A DNA stretch of 20,142 nt from SIG459 sp045631645 (lineage in GTDB: Bacteria > Bacillota > Clostridia > Oscillospirales > Oscillospiraceae), in the NCBI GenBank assembly GCA_045631645.1, contig JAZQVC010000010.1, positions 1 to 20,142 of the forward strand, read 5' to 3'. Positions 5,965 to 13,678 of the stretch are shown one piece after another. How positions within the stretch are numbered: the first letter of the stretch is position 1; every line of letters starts with the position of its first letter. The notes under the pieces were generated by a model that searched no databases, was not told the origin of the DNA, and worked only from the letters and a program-made list of their open reading frames with translations. A program made the translations under genes and the position numbers.

Positions 5965-8727
5965 TTACACGATGATGCTTGCGCGGCTTCCGCCGAATTT
6001 ATCCTTTTTTACAACTATCTGCTTTTCAATCTTCTCCTTGAGCTCTGCCACATGGGATATGATGCCCACAAGGCGGTTGCCCTCGGTGAGAGAAGCCAGC
6101 GTGTGATAAGCCTTGTTCAAGGCCTCGCTATCCAAAGAGCCAAAGCCTTCGTCAACGAAAAGGGTGTCCAGTCTGATACCTGTGGACATCTGCACCTCAT
6201 CGGAAAGGCCGAGGGCAAGAGCGAGAGAGGCAAGGAAGGCCTCGCCGCCGGACAGGGTGTTTACGCTGCGCTCCGTGCCGTTTACATGGTCAACGATGTC
6301 CAGCTCAAGACCGCTTTGTCCGCGCATATTTTCCGCCTTGCGCCTGCGTTTGAGGTCATACTGACCGCCAGACATTTTCATAAGGCGGATATTGGCTCTT
6401 TGCAGAATGCGGTCAAAATAGGTGGTCTGGATATAGGTCTCCAGCATGATTTTATCCTTGCCCGACAAAGTGCCGTTGGCGGTATCGGACAAAGCACGAA
6501 GCCATGCATGCTTTTTCTCAAGGAGGGAAATTTCCTCTGCCTTCGCGGCGATATCTCTTTGCGCCTTTGCGTTTGCCGTGCTTCGGGCGTGAATATCTCT
6601 CTGGCGCTTGGCGATAAGAACTTTTTGCTCGGAAAGAGATTGTTTTTTCTCTTTAAGTGCCTCGCTGTCGCTTTCGCTGCTGTCCGCCAGTTGGACTTTA
6701 AGCTGGGCTATGGCGGAGCGAATGGCGGTGAGGGTATCTTTGCAGCCGCCATAGGCCTCCTCCGCTGTGGAAAGAGCCTTTTTAAGGGCTTCGGATTTGT
6801 TTTTGAGTTCTTTTCTTTGTGCCTCCGCTTCGGCTTTATCGGCAAAGCTAAGCTTTCCTTTCAACTGGGTAAGCTGCGCCTGCATAAGCTCCACAGAGGT
6901 GCTGAGGGCGGCTATCTGCTCCTTTGAACTTAGGCGGCTTTCCTGCGCGGCGTCAAGGGCGTTCTCCTTTTCGGGGATGAGCTTATCCAAAGCCACTTTG
7001 CGCTTTTCCTTGCTTTCAAGAGCGGCAATTTCTATCTCGAGGGAGCTTATTTTTTCGCTGAGCTCCTCGGCCTTTGCCCTTGCGGCAAGGGGAGCAGTTT
7101 CCAAATCTGCATCGGGGAGCAAAACTGCTAATTCACGAAGAAGCTTCTCTTCGCTGCTGCTCACGATGCCCTTTTGGGTGCTGGCTGCGGCGCTGGCGGC
7201 ATTTGTGGCTTTCTGCGCGGACTCATAAGCTTCCTTTGCTTTCTTCACGTCCGCTTCGGTGGGCGCGGCTGCGGAAATTTTTGCAGGGATGGGATGCTCG
7301 AGAGAGCCGCAAACGGGGCAGGGGATGCCATCGGAGAGTGTGCCTGCCAAAATGCCTGCCTGTTCGTCCAAGAAGGCCTTGTTTTTGGCATCATAGCTTT
7401 GCCGTTTTTGGGTGGACTCCGCCTCGGCCTGCAAATAGGCCGTCTGTTTTTTGGATAAAAGTTTCCTCTGCTCATCCAAAGCCTTGAGATCGGAAATCAA
7501 GCTATAAATATTTTCCTGTTGCTCGCCAAGCTGCTGCTTTTCCCTGAAAAGCTTTTCCTTGGCGGCGCTTACACTTTCCAAAGCACTACGCTCTTCCTTA
7601 AAGGCGGCAAGAGCTTTTGTGAGAGAAGATATGGCCTCGCCGGCGCTTTCTTCCTGAGCAGTTGCCTTGCGGAGGGCTTCCTGCTCTGCGCTCAGTGCGA
7701 GAGCTTTTGCGCTCAATTCGTCATAAGAGGGGAGCAGCAGTTCTATTTCGGTTATCTGTCTGCTGAGGGAATCTTGCTGAGCGGAATCGGCCTTTGCTTT
7801 CTCCAAAGCGACATTTGCCTTTTCCAATTCAAGGGCGAATTCCCCTTCTTTTCTTGTGTTTTCTTCAAGAGAAGTCTTGGCTTTGGCGTAAGATTCCGCC
7901 TTGGTAAGCTCTGCGTTAACGCTCTCAATGGCTTTTTCAAGCTGCGCAAGCTCCTCATCAAGAGCGCTCTGAGCAAGAGCGTCTTCCTCCAGAAGCTTTG
8001 CCAGCAAAAGCAAAACATCCTCGGTGAGCATAGTGCCCTCCACGGCTTTTCTTACATCCTGAAAAAGCAGGGAATCCTCGCTGCAGGAAATGCCGCCAAT
8101 ATACTGCTTGCGGCTTATATTGGCCTTATCCAAAGCGGATTTAAGCTCGTTTGCTTCGTCTTTAAGGCGATTTTGCAGCGCAACATAGTAGCCCGTTCCG
8201 AATATATCGCGGAAAATTTTCTGGCGCTCCTTGGTGTCCGCCTGCAAAAGCTTGCGGAAGTCTCCCTGAGAAATCATGGAAACCTGAGAAAACTGCTCTC
8301 GGGTAAGGCCGATTATCTCGCTGATGGCCTTGTCCACCTCTCGCTGTTTGCTAACAATACGACCGTCGGGAAGGATAAGCTGAGCCTCGGCGGTCTGCTT
8401 CGTGAAGCCAACGCCGCTTTTTTTGGCTCTCTCATATTCGGGGGAGCGCTTGAGGGTATATTCCTTGCCCTTATACTCGAATATAAGCTCCACCTCGGTG
8501 GGATCTTCGGGCTTTGCGTATTTGGAGCGGAGCATGCTCACTTCTCGGTTGCTGCCGCTTGCCTCGCCGAAAAGGGCATAAGTGATGGCGTCGAAAATGG
8601 TGGTTTTGCCGGCGCCTGTGTCTCCGGTGATGAGGTATAATCCTCCCGTTCCAAAGGCGGTGAAATCCAGTTCCTGAGTTCCGGCATAAGGGCCGAAACC
8701 GGAAATTATCAATTTAAGAGGTCTCAT
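5965..8727 (-). CDS. sbcC: SbcC, ATPase subunit of the SbcCD nuclease
   Basis: This 920-residue SMC-like ATPase partners with SbcD to cut hairpins and protein-blocked DNA ends during repair. Walker A is GDTGAGKTT (35-43). The Q-loop region ISQGDFRKLLQA lies near 150. Two long coiled-coil arms meet at the zinc hook CPVC (C470, C473), close to the middle as expected. The ABC signature LSGGEAF (825-831) and Walker B LFVDEGFGSLD (from 856) close the C-terminal lobe. The ATG at 8727 was chosen because it overlaps the sbcD stop in an ATGA and has GGAGG upstream; the frame upstream adds only five residues of sbcD sequence. Length is at the low end for the family, and no motif is missing. Confidence 0.97.
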   Translation of the reverse strand: MRPLKLIISGFGPYAGTQELDFTAFGTGGLYLITGDTGAGKTTIFDAITYALFGEASGSNREVSMLRSKYAKPEDPTEVELIFEYKGKEYTLKRSPEYERAKKSGVGFTKQTAEAQLILPDGRIVSKQREVDKAISEIIGLTREQFSQVSMISQGDFRKLLQADTKERQKIFRDIFGTGYYVALQNRLKDEANELKSALDKANISRKQYIGGISCSEDSLLFQDVRKAVEGTMLTEDVLLLLAKLLEEDALAQSALDEELAQLEKAIESVNAELTKAESYAKAKTSLEENTRKEGEFALELEKANVALEKAKADSAQQDSLSRQITEIELLLPSYDELSAKALALSAEQEALRKATAQEESAGEAISSLTKALAAFKEERSALESVSAAKEKLFREKQQLGEQQENIYSLISDLKALDEQRKLLSKKQTAYLQAEAESTQKRQSYDAKNKAFLDEQAGILAGTLSDGIPCPVCGSLEHPIPAKISAAAPTEADVKKAKEAYESAQKATNAASAAASTQKGIVSSSEEKLLRELAVLLPDADLETAPLAARAKAEELSEKISSLEIEIAALESKEKRKVALDKLIPEKENALDAAQESRLSSKEQIAALSTSVELMQAQLTQLKGKLSFADKAEAEAQRKELKNKSEALKKALSTAEEAYGGCKDTLTAIRSAIAQLKVQLADSSESDSEALKEKKQSLSEQKVLIAKRQRDIHARSTANAKAQRDIAAKAEEISLLEKKHAWLRALSDTANGTLSGKDKIMLETYIQTTYFDRILQRANIRLMKMSGGQYDLKRRRKAENMRGQSGLELDIVDHVNGTERSVNTLSGGEAFLASLALALGLSDEVQMSTGIRLDTLFVDEGFGSLDSEALNKAYHTLASLTEGNRLVGIISHVAELKEKIEKQIVVKKDKFGGSRASIIV

Positions 8728-9860
8728 ATTTTGTCCTCCCAAATAGATTCTATCAATCCCTGAGTGAAGGCGCTTTGCTCCTCGCTCATGGGGCGGTTAT
8801 TTTGCAATTCATAAAGCTCTGCGAAAAGCTGCAGGGGTGATTTTTGCTCAACGTCCTCCGCTCCGTCTATGTCCCGATTTGCACGGGTGCGGGTATTGTC
8901 ATAGCTGAGCTTCATGATATTTGGATAAACAGCGCGCAGCTTGCCAATGGCTTCGGGAACATCCTCTTCGTCCGTCAAAACAACATGGAGGTAATCCCCT
9001 GTGGGGCTACCCTCGTAAAAAGCCCTGTCGATAAGCTGGGCGAAGCTGCCCCGGATAATGCGCATATCACGCAGAGGGGTCAAAGCTTCTGTGCGCAGTT
9101 CCAATTCACCTTTGGCGGAAAGGTTCACGATTGTGAGGCTCTTATAATGCTCCGCCTCGGAGAAGGAATACTTCAAGGGAGTGCCGCAATAGCGAATGCG
9201 ATTTGTGCCTATATTCTGAGGGCCGTGGATATGACCCAGCGCCACATAGTCAATGCCCTCAAACACGGAGGCGTCCACATTGTCGCTGCCGCCAACGGAA
9301 AGCTCCTCCGATTCGCAGGTGGAAGCGCCCGTTACAAACTGGTGGGTCAACAGCACATTGCGAGAGGTAAAATCCATACCCATTTTCTCGATGGCAACTC
9401 GGCAGGCGTCGGTGTAGCTTTCTATTTTCTCCTCAGGGTGGAAGCGCTTAACATGGGCGGGCTTTATAAAGGGCAAAAGCCAGAAGTTCACCTCGCCGTA
9501 AGCGTCATGGAGGGTGATGGGCGTAACCTCGCCGCTATAAACGGGAGAAATATGTATGCCTGCGCCCTCCATCAACCTGCCGCCAAAGGCAAGGCGCTCG
9601 GGGCTGTCATGGTTGCCGCTTATGACGAAAACCTGCTTTTTCAGCGCCGCCAAGCGGCTCAAAAATTCGTCAAAAAGGGTTACAGCCTCCGCAGAGGGCA
9701 CGCTTTTATCATAAATATCTCCCGCAAGCATAACGGCGTCGGCATTTTCGTCTTTGATGATGCGGAGAATTTGCCGAAGTATATATTCCTGATCCTCGAT
9801 CATGGAAACTTCGTTGACCCGCTTGCCTATATGGAGATCGGATAAGTGAATAAGTTTCAT
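8724..9860 (-). CDS. sbcD: SbcD, nuclease subunit of the SbcCD complex
   Basis: This 378-residue Mre11-type phosphoesterase supplies the Mn-dependent exo/endonuclease activity of SbcCD. Metal-binding motifs are in order: LSDLHIG (6-12), LAGDIYD (45-51), SGNHDSPER (81-89), LTHQF and later LGHIHGP. The first gene of a two-gene operon, it overlaps sbcC by four bases, which fits translational coupling. The ATG at 9860 has AAGAGG upstream and a near-perfect promoter 30 bases further on. The C-terminal third is the family capping domain. Nothing appears truncated. Confidence 0.97.
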   Translation of the reverse strand: MKLIHLSDLHIGKRVNEVSMIEDQEYILRQILRIIKDENADAVMLAGDIYDKSVPSAEAVTLFDEFLSRLAALKKQVFVISGNHDSPERLAFGGRLMEGAGIHISPVYSGEVTPITLHDAYGEVNFWLLPFIKPAHVKRFHPEEKIESYTDACRVAIEKMGMDFTSRNVLLTHQFVTGASTCESEELSVGGSDNVDASVFEGIDYVALGHIHGPQNIGTNRIRYCGTPLKYSFSEAEHYKSLTIVNLSAKGELELRTEALTPLRDMRIIRGSFAQLIDRAFYEGSPTGDYLHVVLTDEEDVPEAIGKLRAVYPNIMKLSYDNTRTRANRDIDGAEDVEQKSPLQLFAELYELQNNRPMSEEQSAFTQGLIESIWEDKI

Positions 9861-9890
9861 AAAGATAACCTCTTATGATGTGTTAAACAA

Positions 9891-9920
9891 ATTATAAACT
9901 GAGGGTGATAAGGCTGTCAA
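9891..9920 (-). promoter_or_regulatory. Promoter of the sbcDC operon
   Basis: Read leftwards, a consensus TTGACA (9920-9915) and a consensus TATAAT (9896-9891) are separated by 18 bases. Both hexamers are perfect, which predicts steady expression. No LexA-type CGAAC-N4-GTTCG box is visible near it. Confidence 0.8.
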
Positions 9921-9941
9921 TCCGAAGGGGGATGTGACAAA

Positions 9942-9970
9942 AAATCCGCCTCCAAATAGGAGGCGGATTT
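9942..9970. terminator. Terminator after the pssA-like gene
   Basis: A perfect 12-base-pair stem, AAATCCGCCTCC with GGAGGCGGATTT, surrounds a five-base loop; read leftwards it runs into TTTTTTGTC. It lies just after the stop of the phosphatidyltransferase gene and before the sbcD promoter. Confidence 0.88.
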
Positions 9971-9975
9971 GAACT

Positions 9976-10560
9976 TTATTTATGGAAAAGCTTGCCCAGA
10001 TCCAACTTTTTAACTTTGAAATCGAAGATAAAGAGGAATCCCACAACGAGAAGCATCACATGGAGCAAAACGAGAAAAACCTGAGCGCTCAAAAACCAGT
10101 GGAGAATATAAAGGGCGGGGAAAATTATGGCCATGGAGGTTACGGGAAGACCGCGATAAGTCTTGTTGCCGCCCTCTTCAACCTTCTGGCGCTTGGCCTC
10201 AAGAACGTTGAAAAATGCAAGACGGATAACGGCGCAAAGGCTGAAAAGGCAGACAAGGATAATGCCGATAACGCTGTTTACGCCCATGCAGTAGCAAATA
10301 TAGGCGGGGAAAACGCCGAAGCTGACCACATCGCAGAGGGAGTCCAGCTGGATGCCGAAGTTCTTTTCGTCCTCGCTGCGGTTTTTCTTGGTGCGGGCAA
10401 CTGTGCCGTCAAAACCGTCACAGAGTCCGGAAAAGAGCAGGCAGAGTATTGCGCCGAAGAAATGGCCCTTGCTTGCCAGCGTCATTCCAAAAACGGCGGA
10501 AACGATGCTCAGATAAGTGAGGATAACAGTATAGTCATAAAAACCGATGAATTTTTTCAT
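9976..10560 (-). CDS. pssA: CDP-alcohol phosphatidyltransferase, PssA-like
   Basis: This 194-residue integral membrane enzyme most likely makes phosphatidylserine from CDP-diacylglycerol and serine. The family motif is present: DG, then TVAR, then G-x3-D-x3-D in GIQLDSLCD, followed by VVSFGVFPA as in bacterial PssA. The gap between AR and the following G is 12 residues rather than the classic eight, because of an inserted charged segment (KKNRSEDEK). Several hydrophobic segments follow. The ATG at 10560 overlaps the stop of the upstream DUF368 gene by one base (TAATG), which argues for coupling and rules out the longer frame to 10641. Phosphatidylglycerol-phosphate synthase is a less likely alternative because of the SLCDVVSFG signature. 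Confidence 0.88.
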   Translation of the reverse strand: MKKFIGFYDYTVILTYLSIVSAVFGMTLASKGHFFGAILCLLFSGLCDGFDGTVARTKKNRSEDEKNFGIQLDSLCDVVSFGVFPAYICYCMGVNSVIGIILVCLFSLCAVIRLAFFNVLEAKRQKVEEGGNKTYRGLPVTSMAIIFPALYILHWFLSAQVFLVLLHVMLLVVGFLFIFDFKVKKLDLGKLFHK

Positions 10561-11357
10561 TAATCTTCTCTCTTCTTCCCTAAAATATAAGACACAAAAA
10601 AACCAATTATAAGCAGCGCGATGGATATTGCGGATGCCCAATTGAAGCCCAGAACACAGCTTTTGTTAAGCATGTTGGGGATCATGGAAATGAAAATGCC
10701 GAAAACTATGGAGTAGGTTGCGGTGTAAAAGCGTTTGAAAAGGAATGTCATAAAGCGGGAGATGGCAACAAGGCTGATGATAAGGCCGATGAGCATAGGG
10801 GCCAGAATCGCGAGATTGAAATCTGCCAGCGCGGAGACATACATGCGGTAAATGCCGAGGGTGGTGAGGACAACGGTGGGGTCAAAGCCGGGGATAACGG
10901 CGGTGAGGCCAACCGCGATGCCAAGAAGGATGGACTGGAGTATATTGGGGTCGGTGACTTCGGGGAAAAGCTGGGGGTTGGCTCTGAAAAGCCAGAGTCC
11001 GAAGGCGGCGGCAAGGAGCATATAAAGATAATGGTGCCATTTGCAGCCCTCTTTTCTTACCTCCTGCCATACCATGGGGATTGTGCCGAGGATGAGACCG
11101 AGGAAGCAGAAACGGGTGGGCATTTCGAAATTCCCCATAAAGAAGTCGATTATTTTGCTGAAAAGCAAAACACCAACTGCCATTCCCAAAACAAGAGGGA
11201 GGAGGAAACGACCGTTTTTCTTTATATCCTTGAAAAGATGCCCGAAAGCATCGAGGGTTTTTTGGTATAGTCCGAAGATGATGAGGAGGACACAGCCGCT
11301 AAGCCCGGGAGCGATGCCGCCGATGCCCACAACTATACCTTTAAGAAAATTTTTCAA
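10560..11357 (-). CDS. DUF368 membrane protein, PopT-type undecaprenyl-phosphate transporter
   Basis: This 265-residue polytopic protein belongs to DUF368, a family reported to return the lipid carrier undecaprenyl phosphate across the membrane (PopT). It has two related halves. The first motif is GIAPGLSGCVLLIIFGLY (residues 14-31), and the second is AVIPGFDPTVVLTTLGIY near 153-170, as expected of an inverted duplication. The second copy has DP where family members usually keep a small SG pair. The start is TTG at 11357, seven bases after GGAGG; an overlapping out-of-frame ATG at 11361 opens only six codons. It heads an operon with the PssA-like gene, one base overlapping. The substrate assignment comes from family knowledge and not from this sequence. 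Confidence 0.9.
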   Translation of the reverse strand: MKNFLKGIVVGIGGIAPGLSGCVLLIIFGLYQKTLDAFGHLFKDIKKNGRFLLPLVLGMAVGVLLFSKIIDFFMGNFEMPTRFCFLGLILGTIPMVWQEVRKEGCKWHHYLYMLLAAAFGLWLFRANPQLFPEVTDPNILQSILLGIAVGLTAVIPGFDPTVVLTTLGIYRMYVSALADFNLAILAPMLIGLIISLVAISRFMTFLFKRFYTATYSIVFGIFISMIPNMLNKSCVLGFNWASAISIALLIIGFFVSYILGKKRED

Positions 11358-11390
11358 GCATTTGCCTCCGAAATAAAACGATTACATAAC

Positions 11391-11399
11391 AGTATATCA
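11391..11399 (-). promoter_or_regulatory. Extended -10 promoter of the DUF368-pssA operon
   Basis: Read leftwards, TGATATACT combines a -10 TATACT with the TGn extension. The 17-base-distant -35 is only TAGAAA. Extended -10 promoters can work with a weak -35. Confidence 0.45.
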
Positions 11400-11462
11400 T
11401 ATGGAATTCTACATTTCTACAAAGAGAAGAAGATATAGAGAAAAAATTTTATTTTTCGACGC

Positions 11463-12170
11463 TTAAAGCCGGGCAAGAAAACTGCAAAGAGCGTCGAAAT
11501 CTCCGTTGGGATATTTGGAAATGTCTGCGCCATCTTGGTTTATAAGGCAGTCTGTGAGGAGGAACACATGCAGTCCAAGCTCTGCGGCAATCATGTCCTC
11601 GCCAACATCGTTGCCAACCATGAGGCATTCATCTGCTTTTACGCCAAGGCCTTCCATAATTGCCTGATAATATTTAAGATTCGGCTTGCAGAAGCAGGAA
11701 TTTTCGTATGTAGTGTAAATTTCAAAATCCTCGGGGCGCAATCCTGCCCAGCGGATTCTTCTTTGGGTGGCGCAGGCAGGGAAGAGTGGATTTGTTGCCA
11801 GCACGATGCGGAGACCTTTTTCCTGCAGCATGCGCAAAATTTTTGCCGATGCCGCATTATAGCCGCAGACGGACTTGACCTTGTCATATTCGTTTTCATA
11901 AAAATCATCGAAAATCGGCTTGTCAAGAATAACCTTTTCTCCGTAAGCGGAGCGGAAATATTCCCAGAATGCCGCTTCGTTGGTTTTGCTGCCGTCGTTT
12001 TTCACCATTGCCGAAATTCCGCGGCGAATTTCGCTTATAAATCGGGAGGGCTCATAGCCATGCTGCGCAAAGTGCGCTGCAAGGCGTCCGAAATAGTCTT
12101 TAATATAGATGTCCAGATCCATAGGCAGCAAAGTGCCGTCCAGATCGAACAAAACCGTTGTAATTGCCAT
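11463..12170 (-). CDS. HAD-family hydrolase
   Basis: This 235-residue soluble protein is a haloacid-dehalogenase-type phosphatase or related hydrolase. Motif I is FDLDGTLL (D9 nucleophile, D11 acid/base). Motif II is the Thr in LATNPLFP. Motif III is the Lys in CKPNLKYY, followed by motif IV GNDVGEDMIAA. The helical segment after motif I is the size of a C1 cap, as in phosphoglycolate-phosphatase-like members. The substrate cannot be read from the sequence. It is transcribed away from the alpha/beta hydrolase with its own promoter. The ribosome binding site is poor: AAAGGA lies about 11 bases upstream of the ATG. No GC-rich terminator hairpin separates it from the DUF368 promoter downstream. 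Confidence 0.88.
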   Translation of the reverse strand: MAITTVLFDLDGTLLPMDLDIYIKDYFGRLAAHFAQHGYEPSRFISEIRRGISAMVKNDGSKTNEAAFWEYFRSAYGEKVILDKPIFDDFYENEYDKVKSVCGYNAASAKILRMLQEKGLRIVLATNPLFPACATQRRIRWAGLRPEDFEIYTTYENSCFCKPNLKYYQAIMEGLGVKADECLMVGNDVGEDMIAAELGLHVFLLTDCLINQDGADISKYPNGDFDALCSFLARL

Positions 12171-12201
12171 AGGGAGAGAAGTCCTTTCCGTCGAATAAGT
12201 T

Positions 12202-12231
12202 ATTTTAACACCGACAGGGCGCTTTAATCAA
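12202..12231 (-). promoter_or_regulatory. Promoter of the HAD hydrolase gene
   Basis: Read leftwards, TTGATT (12231-12226) and TAAAAT (12207-12202) are 18 bases apart. Confidence 0.45.
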
Positions 12232-12239
12232 GCTATCTG

Positions 12240-12268
12240 TTCACAAGCGGAGGAAACTATGGTATAGT
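12240..12268 (+). promoter_or_regulatory. Promoter of the alpha/beta hydrolase gene
   Basis: TTCACA (12240-12245) and TATAGT (12263-12268) are separated by 17 bases. The predicted start is about 25 bases before the ATG at 12301. It is divergent from the HAD gene promoter. Confidence 0.55.
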
Positions 12269-12300
12269 TCAGATTAACGATACAAATGGGAGGAAGAAGT

Positions 12301-13269
12301 ATGATAACAGAAAGAATACCTCTTTGGGATGGCCGCGAGGATGTGGCTCTTTACACTATGCTGAGAAAATGCAGCCCCCTGCCCATGCAGACAGAGCCGG
12401 TGGAGGATCTTCCTGCCGTTATCGTCTGCCCCGGCGGCGCCTACCTTTTCTGCTCCGTTGATTTGGAAGGCGATACAACCGCCCTCAGCTTTGCGGACAA
12501 AGGCTACCAGACCTTCATCCTTGAATACACCGTCGGCTCCCGCTGCGGAGATATTGACTCCCGCCATCCTGCCCAGTTGCTTGACCTTGCAAAGGCAATT
12601 TTGATAATCCGCGAGAACGCAAAGGCATGGCATGTGGACACCGATCGCATAAGCATTGCAGGCTTTTCCGCAGGCGCAAACCTCTGCGCCAATATGGCGG
12701 TGCATTGGCATGATAGCTTCCTTGCCGAATATTTCGGCGTGGACAGCAGCGTATTCAAGCCCCTTACGGTCATTTTGGGTTATGCCCTCATTGATTATCG
12801 CTATCAGGAGGAATATATGGCCGAGGCTCTCCCCGGCAACTCCATCATGATGGGCGGCAACAAGACCATTTTCGGCACTCCCACCCCCACTCCCGAACAG
12901 TGCGATGAGCTGAGCCCCCATAATTTTGTTAGCGAGAAAACTCCCCCTGTTTTCATGGTGCATGCCGCCAACGACACCCTTGTGCCTGCGGTGCATTCCC
13001 TGAAACTGGCATGTGTTCTTGCTGAAAAGGGCATTCCCTATGAGCTTCATATTTTCCAAAACGGCGAACACGGCTTTGCAACGGGTGTTCCTGCCGGCGT
13101 AGGCCCTTACCGCTCCGATAAGAAGATGGCGGTGAGCGCGTGGGTTGACCTTTGCGCAAAGTGGCTTATGCACTATGCCTCTCCCGAAACCGCCGAGCAC
13201 GATGCCTGCGTTGCCGCAAGCATGCGCCGCAGCGAAGAGGCAAGACGCGCCGCAGCGGCAAAGAAATAA
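12301..13269 (+). CDS. Alpha/beta hydrolase, BD-FAE/acetyl-esterase type
   Basis: This 322-residue protein is a serine hydrolase, probably an esterase such as a carbohydrate deacetylase. The oxyanion-type loop VCPGGAYLFCS (42-52) replaces the HGGG of related lipases, as in the BD-FAE family. The nucleophile elbow is GFSAG (S123), the acid is likely D225 in HAANDTLVP, and the base is H257 in GEHGFATG. No signal peptide is present, so it acts in the cytoplasm. The start at 12301 has GGAGG seven bases upstream; the earlier in-frame ATG at 12286 would place that site inside the gene. It is monocistronic, between a recognisable promoter and a strong terminator. The substrate is unknown: no sugar-utilisation genes are adjacent. 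Confidence 0.9.
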   Translation: MITERIPLWDGREDVALYTMLRKCSPLPMQTEPVEDLPAVIVCPGGAYLFCSVDLEGDTTALSFADKGYQTFILEYTVGSRCGDIDSRHPAQLLDLAKAILIIRENAKAWHVDTDRISIAGFSAGANLCANMAVHWHDSFLAEYFGVDSSVFKPLTVILGYALIDYRYQEEYMAEALPGNSIMMGGNKTIFGTPTPTPEQCDELSPHNFVSEKTPPVFMVHAANDTLVPAVHSLKLACVLAEKGIPYELHIFQNGEHGFATGVPAGVGPYRSDKKMAVSAWVDLCAKWLMHYASPETAEHDACVAASMRRSEEARRAAAAKK

Positions 13270-13277
13270 AAAAATAT

Positions 13278-13315
13278 AACTCCGACAGAAAAAGCACTCT
13301 GTCGGAGTTTTTTTA
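13278..13315. terminator. Bidirectional terminator between convergent genes
   Basis: A 12-base-pair stem AACTCCGACAGA with TCTGTCGGAGTT surrounds an eight-base loop and is followed by a T run. A-rich sequence precedes it, so it can serve both the hydrolase gene and the small convergent gene, whose stop lies at its edge. Confidence 0.88.
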
Positions 13316-13549
13316 TTAAAGATAAAAGTAAATAGTGCTGGCGCCGCAGCAGCCCACATTTTCAAAGGTGAAGCTATATTTCTCGCTCTCGCCGCTGAGG
13401 CATTTTTCGGCAGGGAGGATAAATTCACCCTTACGAGAGGACATATACTGTTTGGCAAGCTCTGCCAGAAGAGCCTTTTTGTTGGGCTTAAGCCCTGTCT
13501 TTTCTTCAAACCAAGCGAAGAAAACATCCTCGTTGACATAGTTATACAT
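13316..13549 (-). CDS. Small conserved-looking protein of unknown function
   Basis: I do not recognise this 77-residue protein. It has a charged helical first half (EDVFFAWFEEKTGLKPNKKALLAEL) and a short C-terminal part rich in beta-type residues with the Cys pair of GCCGAS near residue 67-70. No signal peptide or membrane segment is seen. It is likely real: a TTGCAC-17-TATACT promoter lies upstream, AAAGGGG is about 11 bases before the ATG, and its stop abuts a terminator. Longer in-frame starts up to 13606 would overlap the promoter. It faces the alpha/beta hydrolase and is divergent from the trigger-factor-like gene. Confidence 0.65.
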   Translation of the reverse strand: MYNYVNEDVFFAWFEEKTGLKPNKKALLAELAKQYMSSRKGEFILPAEKCLSGESEKYSFTFENVGCCGASTIYFYL

Positions 13550-13577
13550 ATCTTTTTCAGCCCCTTTCTTTGTAATC

Positions 13578-13606
13578 AGTATACATCCGCAAATTGCCGA
13601 GTGCAA
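13578..13606 (-). promoter_or_regulatory. Promoter of the small unknown gene
   Basis: Read leftwards, TTGCAC (13606-13601) and TATACT (13583-13578) are 17 bases apart. Its -35 is only seven bases from the -35 of the divergent plus-strand promoter. Confidence 0.6.
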
Positions 13607-13613
13607 TAAGCTG

Positions 13614-13642
13614 TTGCCAAGCGGGGGGATTTATAGTATAGT
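13614..13642 (+). promoter_or_regulatory. Promoter of the trigger-factor-like gene
   Basis: TTGCCA (13614-13619) and TATAGT (13637-13642) are separated by 17 bases. A strong AGGAGG (13667-13672) follows, six bases from the ATG. Confidence 0.65.
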
Positions 13643-13678
13643 GAATCGGTAAAATTATGCGAAACTAGGAGGATTCCC

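Noticed and set aside
7519..8640. 373-residue plus-strand frame
   Set aside because: Antisense to sbcC within its coiled-coil region; no ribosome binding site or family match.
9861..9935. LexA box before sbcDC
   Set aside because: No CGAAC-N4-GTTCG-type site is present; the promoter looks constitutive.
12274..13539. 421-residue minus-strand frame
   Set aside because: It covers the alpha/beta hydrolase on the wrong strand and crosses a terminator and the start of the small gene; a shadow of codon bias.
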